Source: Streptococcus sp. 29896 | GTDB lineage: Bacteria; Bacillota; Bacilli; Lactobacillales; Streptococcaceae | Direction: 5' to 3' | Assembly (NCBI RefSeq): GCF_032594915.1 | Contig: NZ_CP118733.1 | Span: 1,550,001 to 1,614,000 of the forward strand | Length of the DNA: 64,000 nt | In this document: in pieces, positions 1 through 6,500 of the stretch | How positions within the stretch are numbered: the stretch's first letter is position 1 | How the letters are laid out: each line of letters begins with the position of its first letter | Program-made: the position numbers and the translations under genes | The notes under the pieces: generated by a model | The model's database searches: none | What the model was told of the DNA's origin: nothing | What the model saw: only the letters and a program-made list of their open reading frames with translations

Positions 1-207
1 CAGTTTAGTCACGGCAGCTTCCGCCAACTGCAAGGCAGACTGCACTGGACTGGTCGGGCTTGAAACCTGGGCAGTTGCTCTGCTATCTTCCCTTGTTTCA
101 AGAGTATAAATCAAGAGACCAAATCCCAATAACAAGCCGAAGGTACTGGCAAGTAAAAAGAGTTTGACAATCGGTAAGTTTTTTGTAATTTTTCCCTTCT
201 TCTTCAT
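1..207 (-). CDS. Membrane-anchored protein of unknown function (N-terminus only)
   Basis: Only the first 69 codons are in the window; the gene continues past the left edge. The protein opens with a lysine-rich stretch (MKKKGKITK), followed by one hydrophobic segment at about residues 10-34 and then a polar Ser/Thr/Ala-rich linker. This is the profile of a single-pass membrane protein with an extracytoplasmic C-terminal part, or of an uncleaved signal anchor. No catalytic domain is visible, so no family or function is proposed. It starts about 50 bases after the rhodanese-like gene and could be in the same transcript. The ribosome binding site is weak. Confidence 0.6.
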   Translation of the reverse strand, partial: MKKKGKITKNLPIVKLFLLASTFGLLLGFGLLIYTLETREDSRATAQVSSPTSPVQSALQLAEAAVTKL

Positions 208-257
208 GTTGACACCACTCTTATCTATTTATTAACCCAAACTCCTAAAAACTATTA

Positions 258-644
258 TTACTTAGCAACTTTTGTTTTACCATTCCAGCCATTTAAACCA
301 TAGCGAAGAATGAAAATATTGGAAAATCCTTGTTTTTTCAAATGCAGGGCTGCAGGTGTTACCAATTGACCACGATCATTTTCATAGATCAAAATCGGTT
401 TGTCCTTCCGTAAGGCTGCAGTACTTTGGCGCAATTGTTGGTAAGGAATATTGCGAGCACCCAAGATATGTTTTTTACGAAATTCACCTGGTTCGCGTAG
501 GTCAATCAGCTGACCACCTTGGATTTTTTCAGCAAATTCGCCATTGTCAATGACCGTCGCTGCCTGGCGCAAACGCCAATAGTTGAAGCCCATCCAGCCT
601 CCTAAAATCATAACAAATGCAAGCAATGTCCACACTGTTTCCAT
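258..644 (-). CDS. Membrane-anchored rhodanese-like domain protein lacking the catalytic cysteine
   Basis: The protein is 128 residues. An N-terminal transmembrane helix (about residues 3-20) is followed by a rhodanese fold: LIDLREPGEFRKKHILGARN is the usual first half with the DxR(x)xxE(F/Y)xxxHIxGAxN pattern. The active-site loop, normally C-x(4)-R/G after a beta strand, reads YENDRGQ here, so the sulfur-accepting cysteine is absent. It is therefore probably not a sulfurtransferase but a binding or scaffold domain. It follows yqgQ: a GTG at 647 overlaps the yqgQ stop, and I chose the next ATG (644), which sits 8 bases after GGAG. Family assignment is firm; role is unknown. Confidence 0.85.
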   Translation of the reverse strand: METVWTLLAFVMILGGWMGFNYWRLRQAATVIDNGEFAEKIQGGQLIDLREPGEFRKKHILGARNIPYQQLRQSTAALRKDKPILIYENDRGQLVTPAALHLKKQGFSNIFILRYGLNGWNGKTKVAK

Positions 645-862
645 CACAATTTCTCCTTACTTTTCTGATACTCAAGCTCCAAACGATGCTCCCGTCGCAA
701 GACCAATTCTGCCTCAAGGTATTCCAATCGATCTAGAACACCCGCTTGATAGACCCGATTCAGCTCAATCTGCATCATTTCAATATCGTAGAGACGGTTG
801 CCCATATAGACAATAATCCCAAACCGCTTCAGCAACTGCTGCACATCGTAAAGTCTTTTCAT
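644..862 (-). CDS. yqgQ: YqgQ family protein (DUF910)
   Basis: This 72-residue protein begins MKRLYDVQQLLKRFG, the hallmark opening of the YqgQ/DUF910 family, and continues with the conserved IYMGNRLYDIEMMQ-type segment. It has no membrane segment or signal peptide. The function of the family is unknown; it is a small helical cytosolic protein that in Firmicutes often lies close to glucokinase and rhodanese-like genes. The stop overlaps the start region of the rhodanese-like gene, suggesting translational coupling. No ribosome binding site is visible before the ATG, and a good promoter places transcription start at or next to the start codon, so the mRNA may be leaderless. Confidence 0.88.
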   Translation of the reverse strand: MKRLYDVQQLLKRFGIIVYMGNRLYDIEMMQIELNRVYQAGVLDRLEYLEAELVLRREHRLELEYQKSKEKL

Positions 863-868
863 AAGTAG

Positions 869-897
869 AGTGTAGCAAATTATTAGGACTTTTTCAA
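869..897 (-). promoter_or_regulatory. Promoter of yqgQ, probably giving a leaderless mRNA
   Basis: Read on the minus strand: TTGAAA, a 17-base spacer ending in TGC, then TACACT. Only six bases (CTACTT) separate the -10 box from the yqgQ ATG, so transcription should begin on or beside the start codon. Confidence 0.6.
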
Positions 898-982
898 GAG
901 GGTTTAATATATGTAATTTTTTGAGCGGTCCATTTTTCGCTTATCTTTCAAGAATAGCAAGCATCTGCACAATTTTAACCTC

Positions 983-1011
983 AAAAAACCATCTCAAGAT
1001 AACTGAAATGG
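983..1011 (-). terminator. Terminator after the response regulator
   Basis: On the minus strand CCATTTC pairs with GAGATGG across a 9-base loop and is followed by six T residues. It ends the ABC transporter/two-component operon. Confidence 0.7.
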
Positions 1012-1026
1012 CAATCATAGCTCATT

Positions 1027-1626
1027 TTAAAACCAACCCTTTTCCTGTGCAATCTTTACAGCAGCTGTGCGGTTTTCAGCACCCAGCTTGGACAGGATAG
1101 AGGTCATGTAGTTGCGGACTGTCCCATCAGACAGGTGGAGCTGGCTGGCGATTTCCTTATTGGACAAGCCGTCGGCAACCAGCTTGAGCAGCTGGCTTTC
1201 CTGATCCGTCAAGGGACTACGTTGGGTCAGGAGAATGTCCATCAACTCTGGCGAATACTCCTTCCGCCCCGCCAAGACCGTTTCAATGGTCCGCATGAGG
1301 TCTGCGATGGAGCGTTCCTTGAGCACATAGGCATCCACATCTGCCTTGACCGCCCGCTCAAAATAGCCTGGTCGCTTGAAGGTGGTCATGATGACAACCT
1401 TGACGGGTAGGGATTTCGCTCGCACCCATTCCAAGACATCCAGCCCCGTCTTTTCAGGCATTTCAATATCTAAGAGTAGCACATCTACTGTCTCTTTTTC
1501 CAAAAGAGCAAGGGCCTGACTGCCGTTTTCTGCCTGTAAAACAGACTCAACCGCATCTTGAAAGCCCAAGAGCTGACAAAGAGCGTCCCGCAGCATGGCC
1601 TGATCTTCTGCGACTAAGATTCTCAT
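1027..1626 (-). CDS. NarL/LuxR-family response regulator
   Basis: The protein is 199 residues. The N-terminal receiver domain has the acidic pocket (AED, residues 6-8), the phosphoacceptor D53 in LLLDIEMP, the conserved Thr in VVIMTTF and Lys in YVLKERS. The C-terminal LuxR-type helix-turn-helix is clear ([20 protein letters not shown] and [16 protein letters not shown]). It is the output protein for the histidine kinase immediately upstream; the two genes overlap by ATGA. The ATPase-permease-kinase-regulator order resembles B. subtilis yvfRSTU and the pneumococcal TCS11 locus, so it probably controls its own ABC transporter. The inducing signal cannot be read from the sequence. Confidence 0.93.
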   Translation of the reverse strand: MRILVAEDQAMLRDALCQLLGFQDAVESVLQAENGSQALALLEKETVDVLLLDIEMPEKTGLDVLEWVRAKSLPVKVVIMTTFKRPGYFERAVKADVDAYVLKERSIADLMRTIETVLAGRKEYSPELMDILLTQRSPLTDQESQLLKLVADGLSNKEIASQLHLSDGTVRNYMTSILSKLGAENRTAAVKIAQEKGWF

Positions 1627-2717
1627 TCTACCACCTCCTCAAGCGGAATTCGTATGGACAGGCGAGTGGGCTGTGCCAGAGAAAGAAATTCCAAACTCCC
1701 CTGCACCGTCACCAGTCTATCCTTTATAGTATGCAATTCTTGACCTGTTAACTGGGCAAAGCCCACACCATTGTCTTCGTAGTGCAAGACCAATTCTTGC
1801 TGGTCTTCTTCAAAGGTCAAACGGCACTTACTAGCCCGACTGTGTTTGAGTAGGTTATTGGCCAACTCTCTCAGCACCATAGCCAGTTTGTTCTGGACAG
1901 GCAAGCTGAGCTGCTCTGCTATTTCTCCACCCAAAACGACCAAGTCCACTCCTGCCAAGTCCAGCATCTGCTGCAAAATCTGGAGTTCCTCTGCCACGGT
2001 GTGCTGCTTGAGTGACTGGACAATCTGGCGGACGTCCTGCATGGAGTCCTTGGCTAAGGTCTGGAGCTCCTGCACTTCCTTCTTAGCCTGGTCAATCTGG
2101 TCGTGGTCCAAAAGGGTCTTGACCAGCTCCGCCTTGACGGTTAGCATGGCAAAGACATGGCCCAGGGTATCGTGCAAGTCCTGACCGATGCGGTTGCGTT
2201 CGTTCTCAGCAAGCAGGAGGTTAATGGAAGTATTTTGCTCCTGAATCCGTTGCTGAAGAGCTTCCCGCTTGGTTTCAATCCAACTGAAAATCAGCAAGGC
2301 CAAGCCGAAAAAGTGAATGATGAGTGCAAAGGCCCGCATCTCAAAGGGGACTGGTCCAAAAAGGGCCCAGAGGATAATGGCCAGCAACAAAATCCCATAG
2401 GACACCGTCCGATAGGTCGGCTGAATTTCCTTATAATACCAACCTAGCATATTGGACAAGTTGAAGATAAAGAGGGAAAACTGCAGATTGCCCCAAAAAC
2501 TCATGACGGCGATGTAGCCAATCAGGTAAAACCAGCCCAGCATGGAATAGAGCTTGTGGTCTGTGTAAAAGAGGGAACAATAGACTAGGGCAAAAAGAAT
2601 GGTTGCTAGAATAACCGCCGTCGGATTTGGAGAATATTGGGCGTAATAAAGTGGAAAATAGAGAAAGATCATGCCCACGAAGAACATGAGTGGTATCTTT
2701 CTTTTTTCAAAAATCAT
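1623..2717 (-). CDS. Sensor histidine kinase (HisKA_3, DesK/LiaS-like class)
   Basis: The protein is 364 residues. About six hydrophobic segments fill residues 8-146, with no large extracellular loop, so it probably senses within or close to the membrane. A coiled-coil linker leads to the dimerisation/phosphoacceptor helix [15 protein letters not shown], in which H182 is the expected phosphorylated residue. The HATPase domain follows with the N-box ([10 protein letters not shown]) and G1 box (DNGVGF). Intramembrane-sensing kinases next to ABC exporters often respond to cell-envelope stress or peptides; that is inference here. It overlaps the regulator gene and lies 8 bases after the permease gene. 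Confidence 0.92.
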   Translation of the reverse strand: MIFEKRKIPLMFFVGMIFLYFPLYYAQYSPNPTAVILATILFALVYCSLFYTDHKLYSMLGWFYLIGYIAVMSFWGNLQFSLFIFNLSNMLGWYYKEIQPTYRTVSYGILLLAIILWALFGPVPFEMRAFALIIHFFGLALLIFSWIETKREALQQRIQEQNTSINLLLAENERNRIGQDLHDTLGHVFAMLTVKAELVKTLLDHDQIDQAKKEVQELQTLAKDSMQDVRQIVQSLKQHTVAEELQILQQMLDLAGVDLVVLGGEIAEQLSLPVQNKLAMVLRELANNLLKHSRASKCRLTFEEDQQELVLHYEDNGVGFAQLTGQELHTIKDRLVTVQGSLEFLSLAQPTRLSIRIPLEEVVE

Positions 2718-2725
2718 AGGTCACC

Positions 2726-3457
2726 TCACTGCTGGTCAGATTTTTTATGGATGGCCAGAGCAATTCCTAAGAAAATTATGGCATATCCTAGGACGATTAG
2801 CAAGGATTTCCAGAGAAAATCTCCCTCTTGGGCATAGGTGGTCACCAGCTGGTTGACATGGTAGCTGGGCATGAGTTTACAAATCCGCTGCACCCAGTCT
2901 GGAAAGAGGGAAACAGGCATCCAAGAGCCGCCCATGATAGCCAGAACAAAATAGAGCAAGTTTGCCACAACCGACATGGTTTGTTCCGACTGAATTTGCA
3001 CCAAGAGCAAGCCAATAGCTAAAAATACGATAGAGGTTACTAAAAGTAAGAGAGCCGAAATTACCCATTCTTGAGCTGTCATCTCTACACCCTTAACCAA
3101 GCCACCGACCGCAAAGACAATGACATTGGAAGATACAAAGCAGAGCAAGACCCGCACGAGTTTGGAAAGATAGTATTGCCAGATTGGCAGAGGCGAATGC
3201 TGGATAAAGGTCAACCAGCTATTTTTTCTGTCCTCTGCCAGCATCATGGGAAAGGTGAAGAGGGCAAAGCCCGACATGGAAAAACCTGTCATGGTCAGCA
3301 TATAGGACTGGATAAAGGCCTTTTGCATGGTCGCATCATCAAACTGGATCGTTGATGAGAAAATCAGGAAAAAGATGACGGGCATACCGATAGACAGGAG
3401 AAAAACTCCCAAACTTCTGGATAATTTTACCGCCTCTACTTGAACTAATGCTTTCAT
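2726..3457 (-). CDS. ABC-2 type transporter permease
   Basis: The protein is 243 residues with six predicted membrane segments and the ABC-2 permease layout: an N-terminal cytosolic stretch (MKALVQVEAVKLSRS), then helices near residues 17-35, 50-75, 98-125, 135-160, 165-185 and 217-236. It lacks an ATPase domain and pairs with the gene upstream, whose stop it overlaps by 4 bases. A short cytosolic tail ends in HKKSDQQ. Together they form an exporter; the substrate (lipid, drug or peptide) is not identifiable. Length and topology match the permeases of YvfR/YvfS-type systems linked to two-component regulators. Confidence 0.88.
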   Translation of the reverse strand: MKALVQVEAVKLSRSLGVFLLSIGMPVIFFLIFSSTIQFDDATMQKAFIQSYMLTMTGFSMSGFALFTFPMMLAEDRKNSWLTFIQHSPLPIWQYYLSKLVRVLLCFVSSNVIVFAVGGLVKGVEMTAQEWVISALLLLVTSIVFLAIGLLLVQIQSEQTMSVVANLLYFVLAIMGGSWMPVSLFPDWVQRICKLMPSYHVNQLVTTYAQEGDFLWKSLLIVLGYAIIFLGIALAIHKKSDQQ

Positions 3458-4332
3458 GATTCTTCCTCCCTTGTCTTGTCAAATAGGCTATTGAGCAGGG
3501 TCTTATTCTGCACTTCCAGGTCTGAAATCCGACAACCTGCCTCCTGCAAACTAGCCCAAACCTGCTCAATGGATCGGGTCTTAAAGCTGACCGCGTCTTG
3601 TTTGTAGCTGATTTCATTGATTTCAGCCAAGTTCTCCACAACCGCCGCAAAGGCAATCGGCAGGGTTACTTCCTTCTCCTGCTCCTCGCTCCGCATGGCA
3701 AATGGCGTGGTATCTCTTAGTAACCGCCCCTGGTGCAAGACCAAAATCCGCTCTGCCGTATGCTCCACTTCCTCGATATAGTGGCTGGTATAAAAAATGG
3801 TCACACCCTTTTCCTTCAACTCATGAACAATCTCCCAAAAACGCTGACGGGTTGAGGTATCCATGCCCGCCGTCGGCTCGTCCAAGAAGAGCAGCTTGGG
3901 CTTGCCAATCAGGCAGATGGCGAAAGCCAAGAGCCGCTTCTGACCACCCGATAGCTTGCCTGCCAGTTGATTTTTTTGCTCTGAGGAAAAGCGGAGCAGG
4001 CTGTCGATTTCCACATCTGTTAGACTGTCCTTGTAGATAGCTTGGAAAAAGCGGAGCAATTCCTTGACCTTCAAGTCTGTCGGAATAGCATTTTCTTGAG
4101 GCAAGACTGCTACTGTTTCTTTATTAGACCGAGCCTGTGGAGCTAGACCGTTCAGCAAGACCTGCCCTTTCGTTGCCTTTCTATCACCCAACAAACAGGA
4201 CATGAGCGTTGTCTTCCCAGCCCCATTAGGACCAATCAAGGCCACACATTCCCCAGACTGTATCTCAAAGGAAATATCAGACAAAATGGTCCGTCCTTTG
4301 ATAATCTTGTCTAGTGCTCGTACTTCTATCAT
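3454..4332 (-). CDS. ABC transporter ATP-binding protein
   Basis: The protein is 292 residues. It contains Walker A (GPNGAGKTTL), a Q-loop (LPQEN), the signature LSGGQKR, Walker B with catalytic Glu (LLFLDEPTAGMD) and the H-loop His (YTSHYIEE). About 70 extra C-terminal residues follow the ATPase core, as in drug- or lipid-exporting subfamilies. It is the first gene of a four-gene operon with the permease, kinase and regulator. The start is well supported by AGGAGG eight bases before the ATG. The mRNA leader contains a RUP-like repeat (4361-4467). Confidence 0.94.
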   Translation of the reverse strand: MIEVRALDKIIKGRTILSDISFEIQSGECVALIGPNGAGKTTLMSCLLGDRKATKGQVLLNGLAPQARSNKETVAVLPQENAIPTDLKVKELLRFFQAIYKDSLTDVEIDSLLRFSSEQKNQLAGKLSGGQKRLLAFAICLIGKPKLLFLDEPTAGMDTSTRQRFWEIVHELKEKGVTIFYTSHYIEEVEHTAERILVLHQGRLLRDTTPFAMRSEEQEKEVTLPIAFAAVVENLAEINEISYKQDAVSFKTRSIEQVWASLQEAGCRISDLEVQNKTLLNSLFDKTREEES

Positions 4333-4360
4333 CTTTCTACCTCCTACTTCTTGAACATCT

Positions 4361-4467
4361 TATAGTCTTTTAGTTTACTTTTAGTACTAGGCAACGAGCC
4401 GCAGGCATAACTGGAGTTAGGCAAGGCGAGTTAACGAAGTAATAAAAGAAAAACTAAATGACGATAC
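4361..4467. repeat. RUP-like miniature inverted-repeat element, copy 1
   Basis: This 107-bp element has imperfect terminal inverted repeats: the left end TATAGTCTTTTAGTTT matches the reverse complement of the right end (TATCGTCATTTAGTTTTTC). Its core contains GCATAACTGGAGTTAGGCAA, also found exactly at 12663. Size and structure resemble pneumococcal RUP elements, which are thought to be moved in trans by an IS630-type transposase. It lies between the likely promoter and the start of the ABC operon. Confidence 0.7.
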
Positions 4468-4473
4468 ATATAT

Positions 4474-4532
4474 AGTATATATCGAAAATGAAACCCCCAC
4501 TAGAAGCCTTTGTCATTGACTCATGTGACAAA
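4474..4532 (-). promoter_or_regulatory. Candidate promoter and operator of the ABC/two-component operon
   Basis: An inverted repeat TTTGTCA-N10-TGACAAA (4509-4532) lies upstream of a TATACT box (minus strand, 4474-4479). No good -35 box is present, which fits activation by a bound regulator. That the adjacent NarL-type regulator binds here is inference. Confidence 0.4.
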
Positions 4533-4550
4533 TGTCATTATTGGTAGACA

Positions 4551-4576
4551 AAAAGGCTGGACACAAGATCCAACCT
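4551..4576 (-). terminator. Terminator of dpr
   Basis: On the minus strand GGTTGGA pairs with TCCAGCC (including G-U pairs) around a 7-base loop, followed by TTTTTGT, about 25 bases after the dpr stop codon. Confidence 0.8.
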
Positions 4577-4602
4577 GTCATGTTTATAGTTGTAAAATCA
4601 GC

Positions 4603-5121
4603 TTAAATCCCTGGTGCTTGTCCCAATTCTGCCTGCAGCATCCAAATATGCTTATCAAGGCTGGCCTTGGCAACGTTGAAAATATCATTGGTTACGCTGT
4701 CACCTTCTTCATCACTGACATCAAATCCCTTTTGGAAAAGAGCAGCTAGATAGCGGAACACCTCTACCACACGCGCCAATTGCTCTTCAATCGTTACAGT
4801 GTAATCACCAGGAACTTCCTTGAGCTGACTATTTTCACTAAACTCTTTAAGGGTAGAAAATGGTGCCCCACCTAAGGTGATTAAACGCTCGCTCATCTCA
4901 TCCAAATAGCCATCAATTTCTTCCATATATTCATCCATCTTTGGATGCCAAATCATAAAGCCACGACCACGCATATACCAATGAACTTGATGGAGGATAG
5001 AATGGGCTACTGATAAATCGGCCACCGCTTGATTCAAAACAGCCTTAGAATCAGCCAGTGATGGACGCGGGCTGAAAGACGCAATTTCTGCTGGAGATTG
5101 ATAATATTTTTGTTTCATCAT
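4603..5121 (-). CDS. dpr: Dps-like peroxide resistance protein Dpr (ferritin-like iron storage)
   Basis: The protein is 172 residues and forms the four-helix Dps fold that assembles into a hollow dodecamer. It oxidises Fe(II) with hydrogen peroxide and stores the iron, which suppresses Fenton chemistry in catalase-negative streptococci. The intersubunit ferroxidase ligands are all present: H47, H59, D63, D74 and E78, within [16 protein letters not shown] and the helix that follows. Length and these positions match Dpr of S. suis as I remember it, which supports the species call. A PerR box overlaps the promoter and a terminator follows, so it is a single-gene unit. The first of two consecutive ATG codons is used. 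Confidence 0.97.
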   Translation of the reverse strand: MMKQKYYQSPAEIASFSPRPSLADSKAVLNQAVADLSVAHSILHQVHWYMRGRGFMIWHPKMDEYMEEIDGYLDEMSERLITLGGAPFSTLKEFSENSQLKEVPGDYTVTIEEQLARVVEVFRYLAALFQKGFDVSDEEGDSVTNDIFNVAKASLDKHIWMLQAELGQAPGI

Positions 5122-5140
5122 ATATCACCCTTTCTTTTAT

Positions 5141-5177
5141 TTATAATAATTATAAATAAAAGAAGAAAAAATTGCAA
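5141..5177 (-). promoter_or_regulatory. dpr promoter with perfect PerR box
   Basis: TTATAATAATTATAA (5141-5155) is a perfect 7-1-7 palindrome matching the PerR/Fur-type box. On the minus strand a TTGCAA -35 box (5172-5177) and a TATAAT -10 box (5149-5154) are 17 bases apart, and the -10 lies wholly inside the operator. Bound PerR would block RNA polymerase; peroxide would release it. Confidence 0.85.
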
Positions 5178-5265
5178 GAATTATCCCTCATCCTCCTCTG
5201 GCTTATTGACAAGCAAATCCCTTGCTTTTTGCTGCATTTTAATTTAACATAGATATATCAACATG

Positions 5266-5280
5266 TTCTACATAGTAGAA
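5266..5280. promoter_or_regulatory. 15-bp palindrome upstream of the CsbD-like gene
   Basis: TTCTACATAGTAGAA is a perfect 6-3-6 inverted repeat about 46 bases before the CsbD-like start codon. It could be an operator; no regulator family is recognised and no convincing promoter was found beside it. Confidence 0.3.
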
Positions 5281-5326
5281 TGACTCGGTGGGCGACTACC
5301 CTTGACGCAAAGAAAAGAGGTTTCTT

Positions 5327-5533
5327 ATGTCAGAAGATAAATTGAATGCAAAACTCGACCAGTTGACAGGTTCTGTCAAAGAAGGTTTGGGCAAGTTAAC
5401 AGGCGATAAAGGTCTTGAAGTTGAAGGGCTTGTGGAAAAAGGTCTAGGCAAGGCAAAAGAATTGGTTGAAGATGCAAAAGACGGCATCGAAGGTGCAGTT
5501 GACGGTATCAAGAAAGCCTTTGATAAGGAATAA
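5327..5533 (+). CDS. CsbD family stress-response protein
   Basis: The protein is 68 residues, very hydrophilic and rich in Lys, Gly, Glu and Asp, with the CsbD pattern [20 protein letters not shown]. The amphipathic repeats [20 protein letters not shown] and [13 protein letters not shown] follow. CsbD proteins are general-stress proteins (sigma-B controlled in Bacillus) of unknown biochemical role, probably partly disordered. The start follows a purine-rich AAAGAAAAGAGG. A strong terminator follows directly. It is divergent from dpr, whose PerR box lies about 170 bases upstream, and a separate 15-bp palindrome is closer. Whether peroxide affects it is unknown. Confidence 0.88.
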   Translation: MSEDKLNAKLDQLTGSVKEGLGKLTGDKGLEVEGLVEKGLGKAKELVEDAKDGIEGAVDGIKKAFDKE

Positions 5534-5539
5534 ACACAA

Positions 5540-5561
5540 ACGACCTTAGGGTCGTTTTTTT
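5540..5561 (+). terminator. Terminator of the CsbD-like gene
   Basis: ACGACC and GGTCGT form a 6-bp stem with a 4-base loop followed by seven T residues. Confidence 0.9.
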
Positions 5562-5577
5562 AAAGAAAGGATACAAT

Positions 5578-6000
5578 ATGGCAAAACTCCTCTTTGTTTG
5601 TTTAGGCAATATCTGCCGTAGCCCCATGGCAGAATTTGTCATGAAATCAGTCACCAATCAGCACCACATAGAGAGTCGTGCAACCTCTTCTTGGGAGCAT
5701 AGCAATCCGATTCATGCTGGGACTCAAGCAATTTTTAAAAAATACCAGATTCCCTACGATAGTCACAAGTCCTCTCAACAGATTTCAACAAGTGATTTTG
5801 AAACTTTTGACTACATTATCGCAATGGATGACCAAAATTTGAGGGATTTAAAAAAAATGGCACCTAGCCCATTCAAAGACAAGATTGTGTCATTTGCCAA
5901 CCAACCAATCCCTGATCCCTGGTACACAGGGGACTTTGAGCAGACCTATCAATTGATTTCCCAAGGTTGCCATGATTGGCAGGAGAGACTGGTAAATTAG
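5578..6000 (+). CDS. Low-molecular-weight protein-tyrosine phosphatase
   Basis: The protein is 140 residues. The P-loop CLGNICRS (C8 to S15) gives the CX5RS signature; C8 is the nucleophile that attacks phosphotyrosine and R14 binds phosphate. The general acid is the Asp of IPDPWYTGDF near residue 118. This cytosolic family includes Wzb, YwlE and pneumococcal/staphylococcal PtpA proteins. Its substrate is not evident; no capsule tyrosine kinase gene is in the window. It starts 17 bases after the CsbD-like terminator, so read-through is a possible source of transcription. A hairpin at 6033-6061 ends the gene. Confidence 0.93.
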   Translation: MAKLLFVCLGNICRSPMAEFVMKSVTNQHHIESRATSSWEHSNPIHAGTQAIFKKYQIPYDSHKSSQQISTSDFETFDYIIAMDDQNLRDLKKMAPSPFKDKIVSFANQPIPDPWYTGDFEQTYQLISQGCHDWQERLVN

Positions 6001-6012
6001 TTTGTAATAATT

Positions 6013-6041
6013 TTGTAATATTTGAAAAAAAATGCTACACT
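6013..6041 (+). promoter_or_regulatory. Candidate promoter of the first MORN/acyltransferase pair
   Basis: TTGTAA, a 17-base spacer ending in TGC, then TACACT. The -10 box lies inside the hairpin that terminates the preceding phosphatase gene. Confidence 0.5.
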
Positions 6042-6061
6042 TAGTCTGTAGCAATTTTTTT
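6033..6061 (+). terminator. Terminator of the tyrosine phosphatase gene
   Basis: TGCTACA pairs with TGTAGCA (7-base loop) and is followed by seven T residues. It shares bases with the candidate promoter of the next gene. Confidence 0.8.
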
Positions 6062-6077
6062 GTAAAGGAACGAGAAA

Positions 6078-6500
6078 ATGGATCGTATGAGTCAAATCGG
6101 TCAACGCTTGTTGGACCTAAAACACTACCTCACCCGTCGCAATATTGAACTGGCTGCAGTTGTGCTCATTCTCATCTGTGCCCTGTCAGTTTTCACCAGT
6201 CGTATTCCTTCTGACGGCGCACTCAAACTAAACAATGGCAGTTTAACCTATTCTGGCCAAGTCGTAGCTGGAAAAATGAATGGTTTTGGAAAATTAACCT
6301 ATGAAAACGGCGACACTTATTCTGGCGAATTTAAAAATGGTGTCTTTAGTGGTCAAGGAACTTATACTGCTGCAGCTGGTTGGACCTATGAAGGGCAGTT
6401 TAAAAACGGCATTGCAGATGGAAAAGGAAAATTGACAACGGAAACCAATACGGTTTACGAAGGAACATTCAAACAGGGGATCTATCAAAATGCGAATTAA
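6078..6500 (+). CDS. Membrane-anchored MORN-repeat protein, copy 1
   Basis: The protein is 140 residues. A basic cytosolic N-terminus is followed by one transmembrane helix at about residues 23-42. The rest is four MORN-type repeats with the Y-x-G-x-(F/V)-x-x-G-x-x-x-G-x-G pattern (YSGQVVAGKMNGFGKL, YSGEFKNGVFSGQG, YEGQFKNGIADGKG, and a shorter YEGTFKQG), predicted to be outside the cell. MORN repeats form elongated beta structures that bind lipids or proteins. The gene overlaps the acyltransferase start by 11 bases, so the two proteins are probably made together and may act together at the wall. Its precise role is unknown. Confidence 0.85.
   Translation: MDRMSQIGQRLLDLKHYLTRRNIELAAVVLILICALSVFTSRIPSDGALKLNNGSLTYSGQVVAGKMNGFGKLTYENGDTYSGEFKNGVFSGQGTYTAAAGWTYEGQFKNGIADGKGKLTTETNTVYEGTFKQGIYQNAN

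Noticed and set aside
5296..5511. Open frame antisense to the CsbD-like gene
   Set aside because: It is a shadow of a real, motif-bearing gene with a good ribosome site and terminator; the antisense protein is low-complexity.
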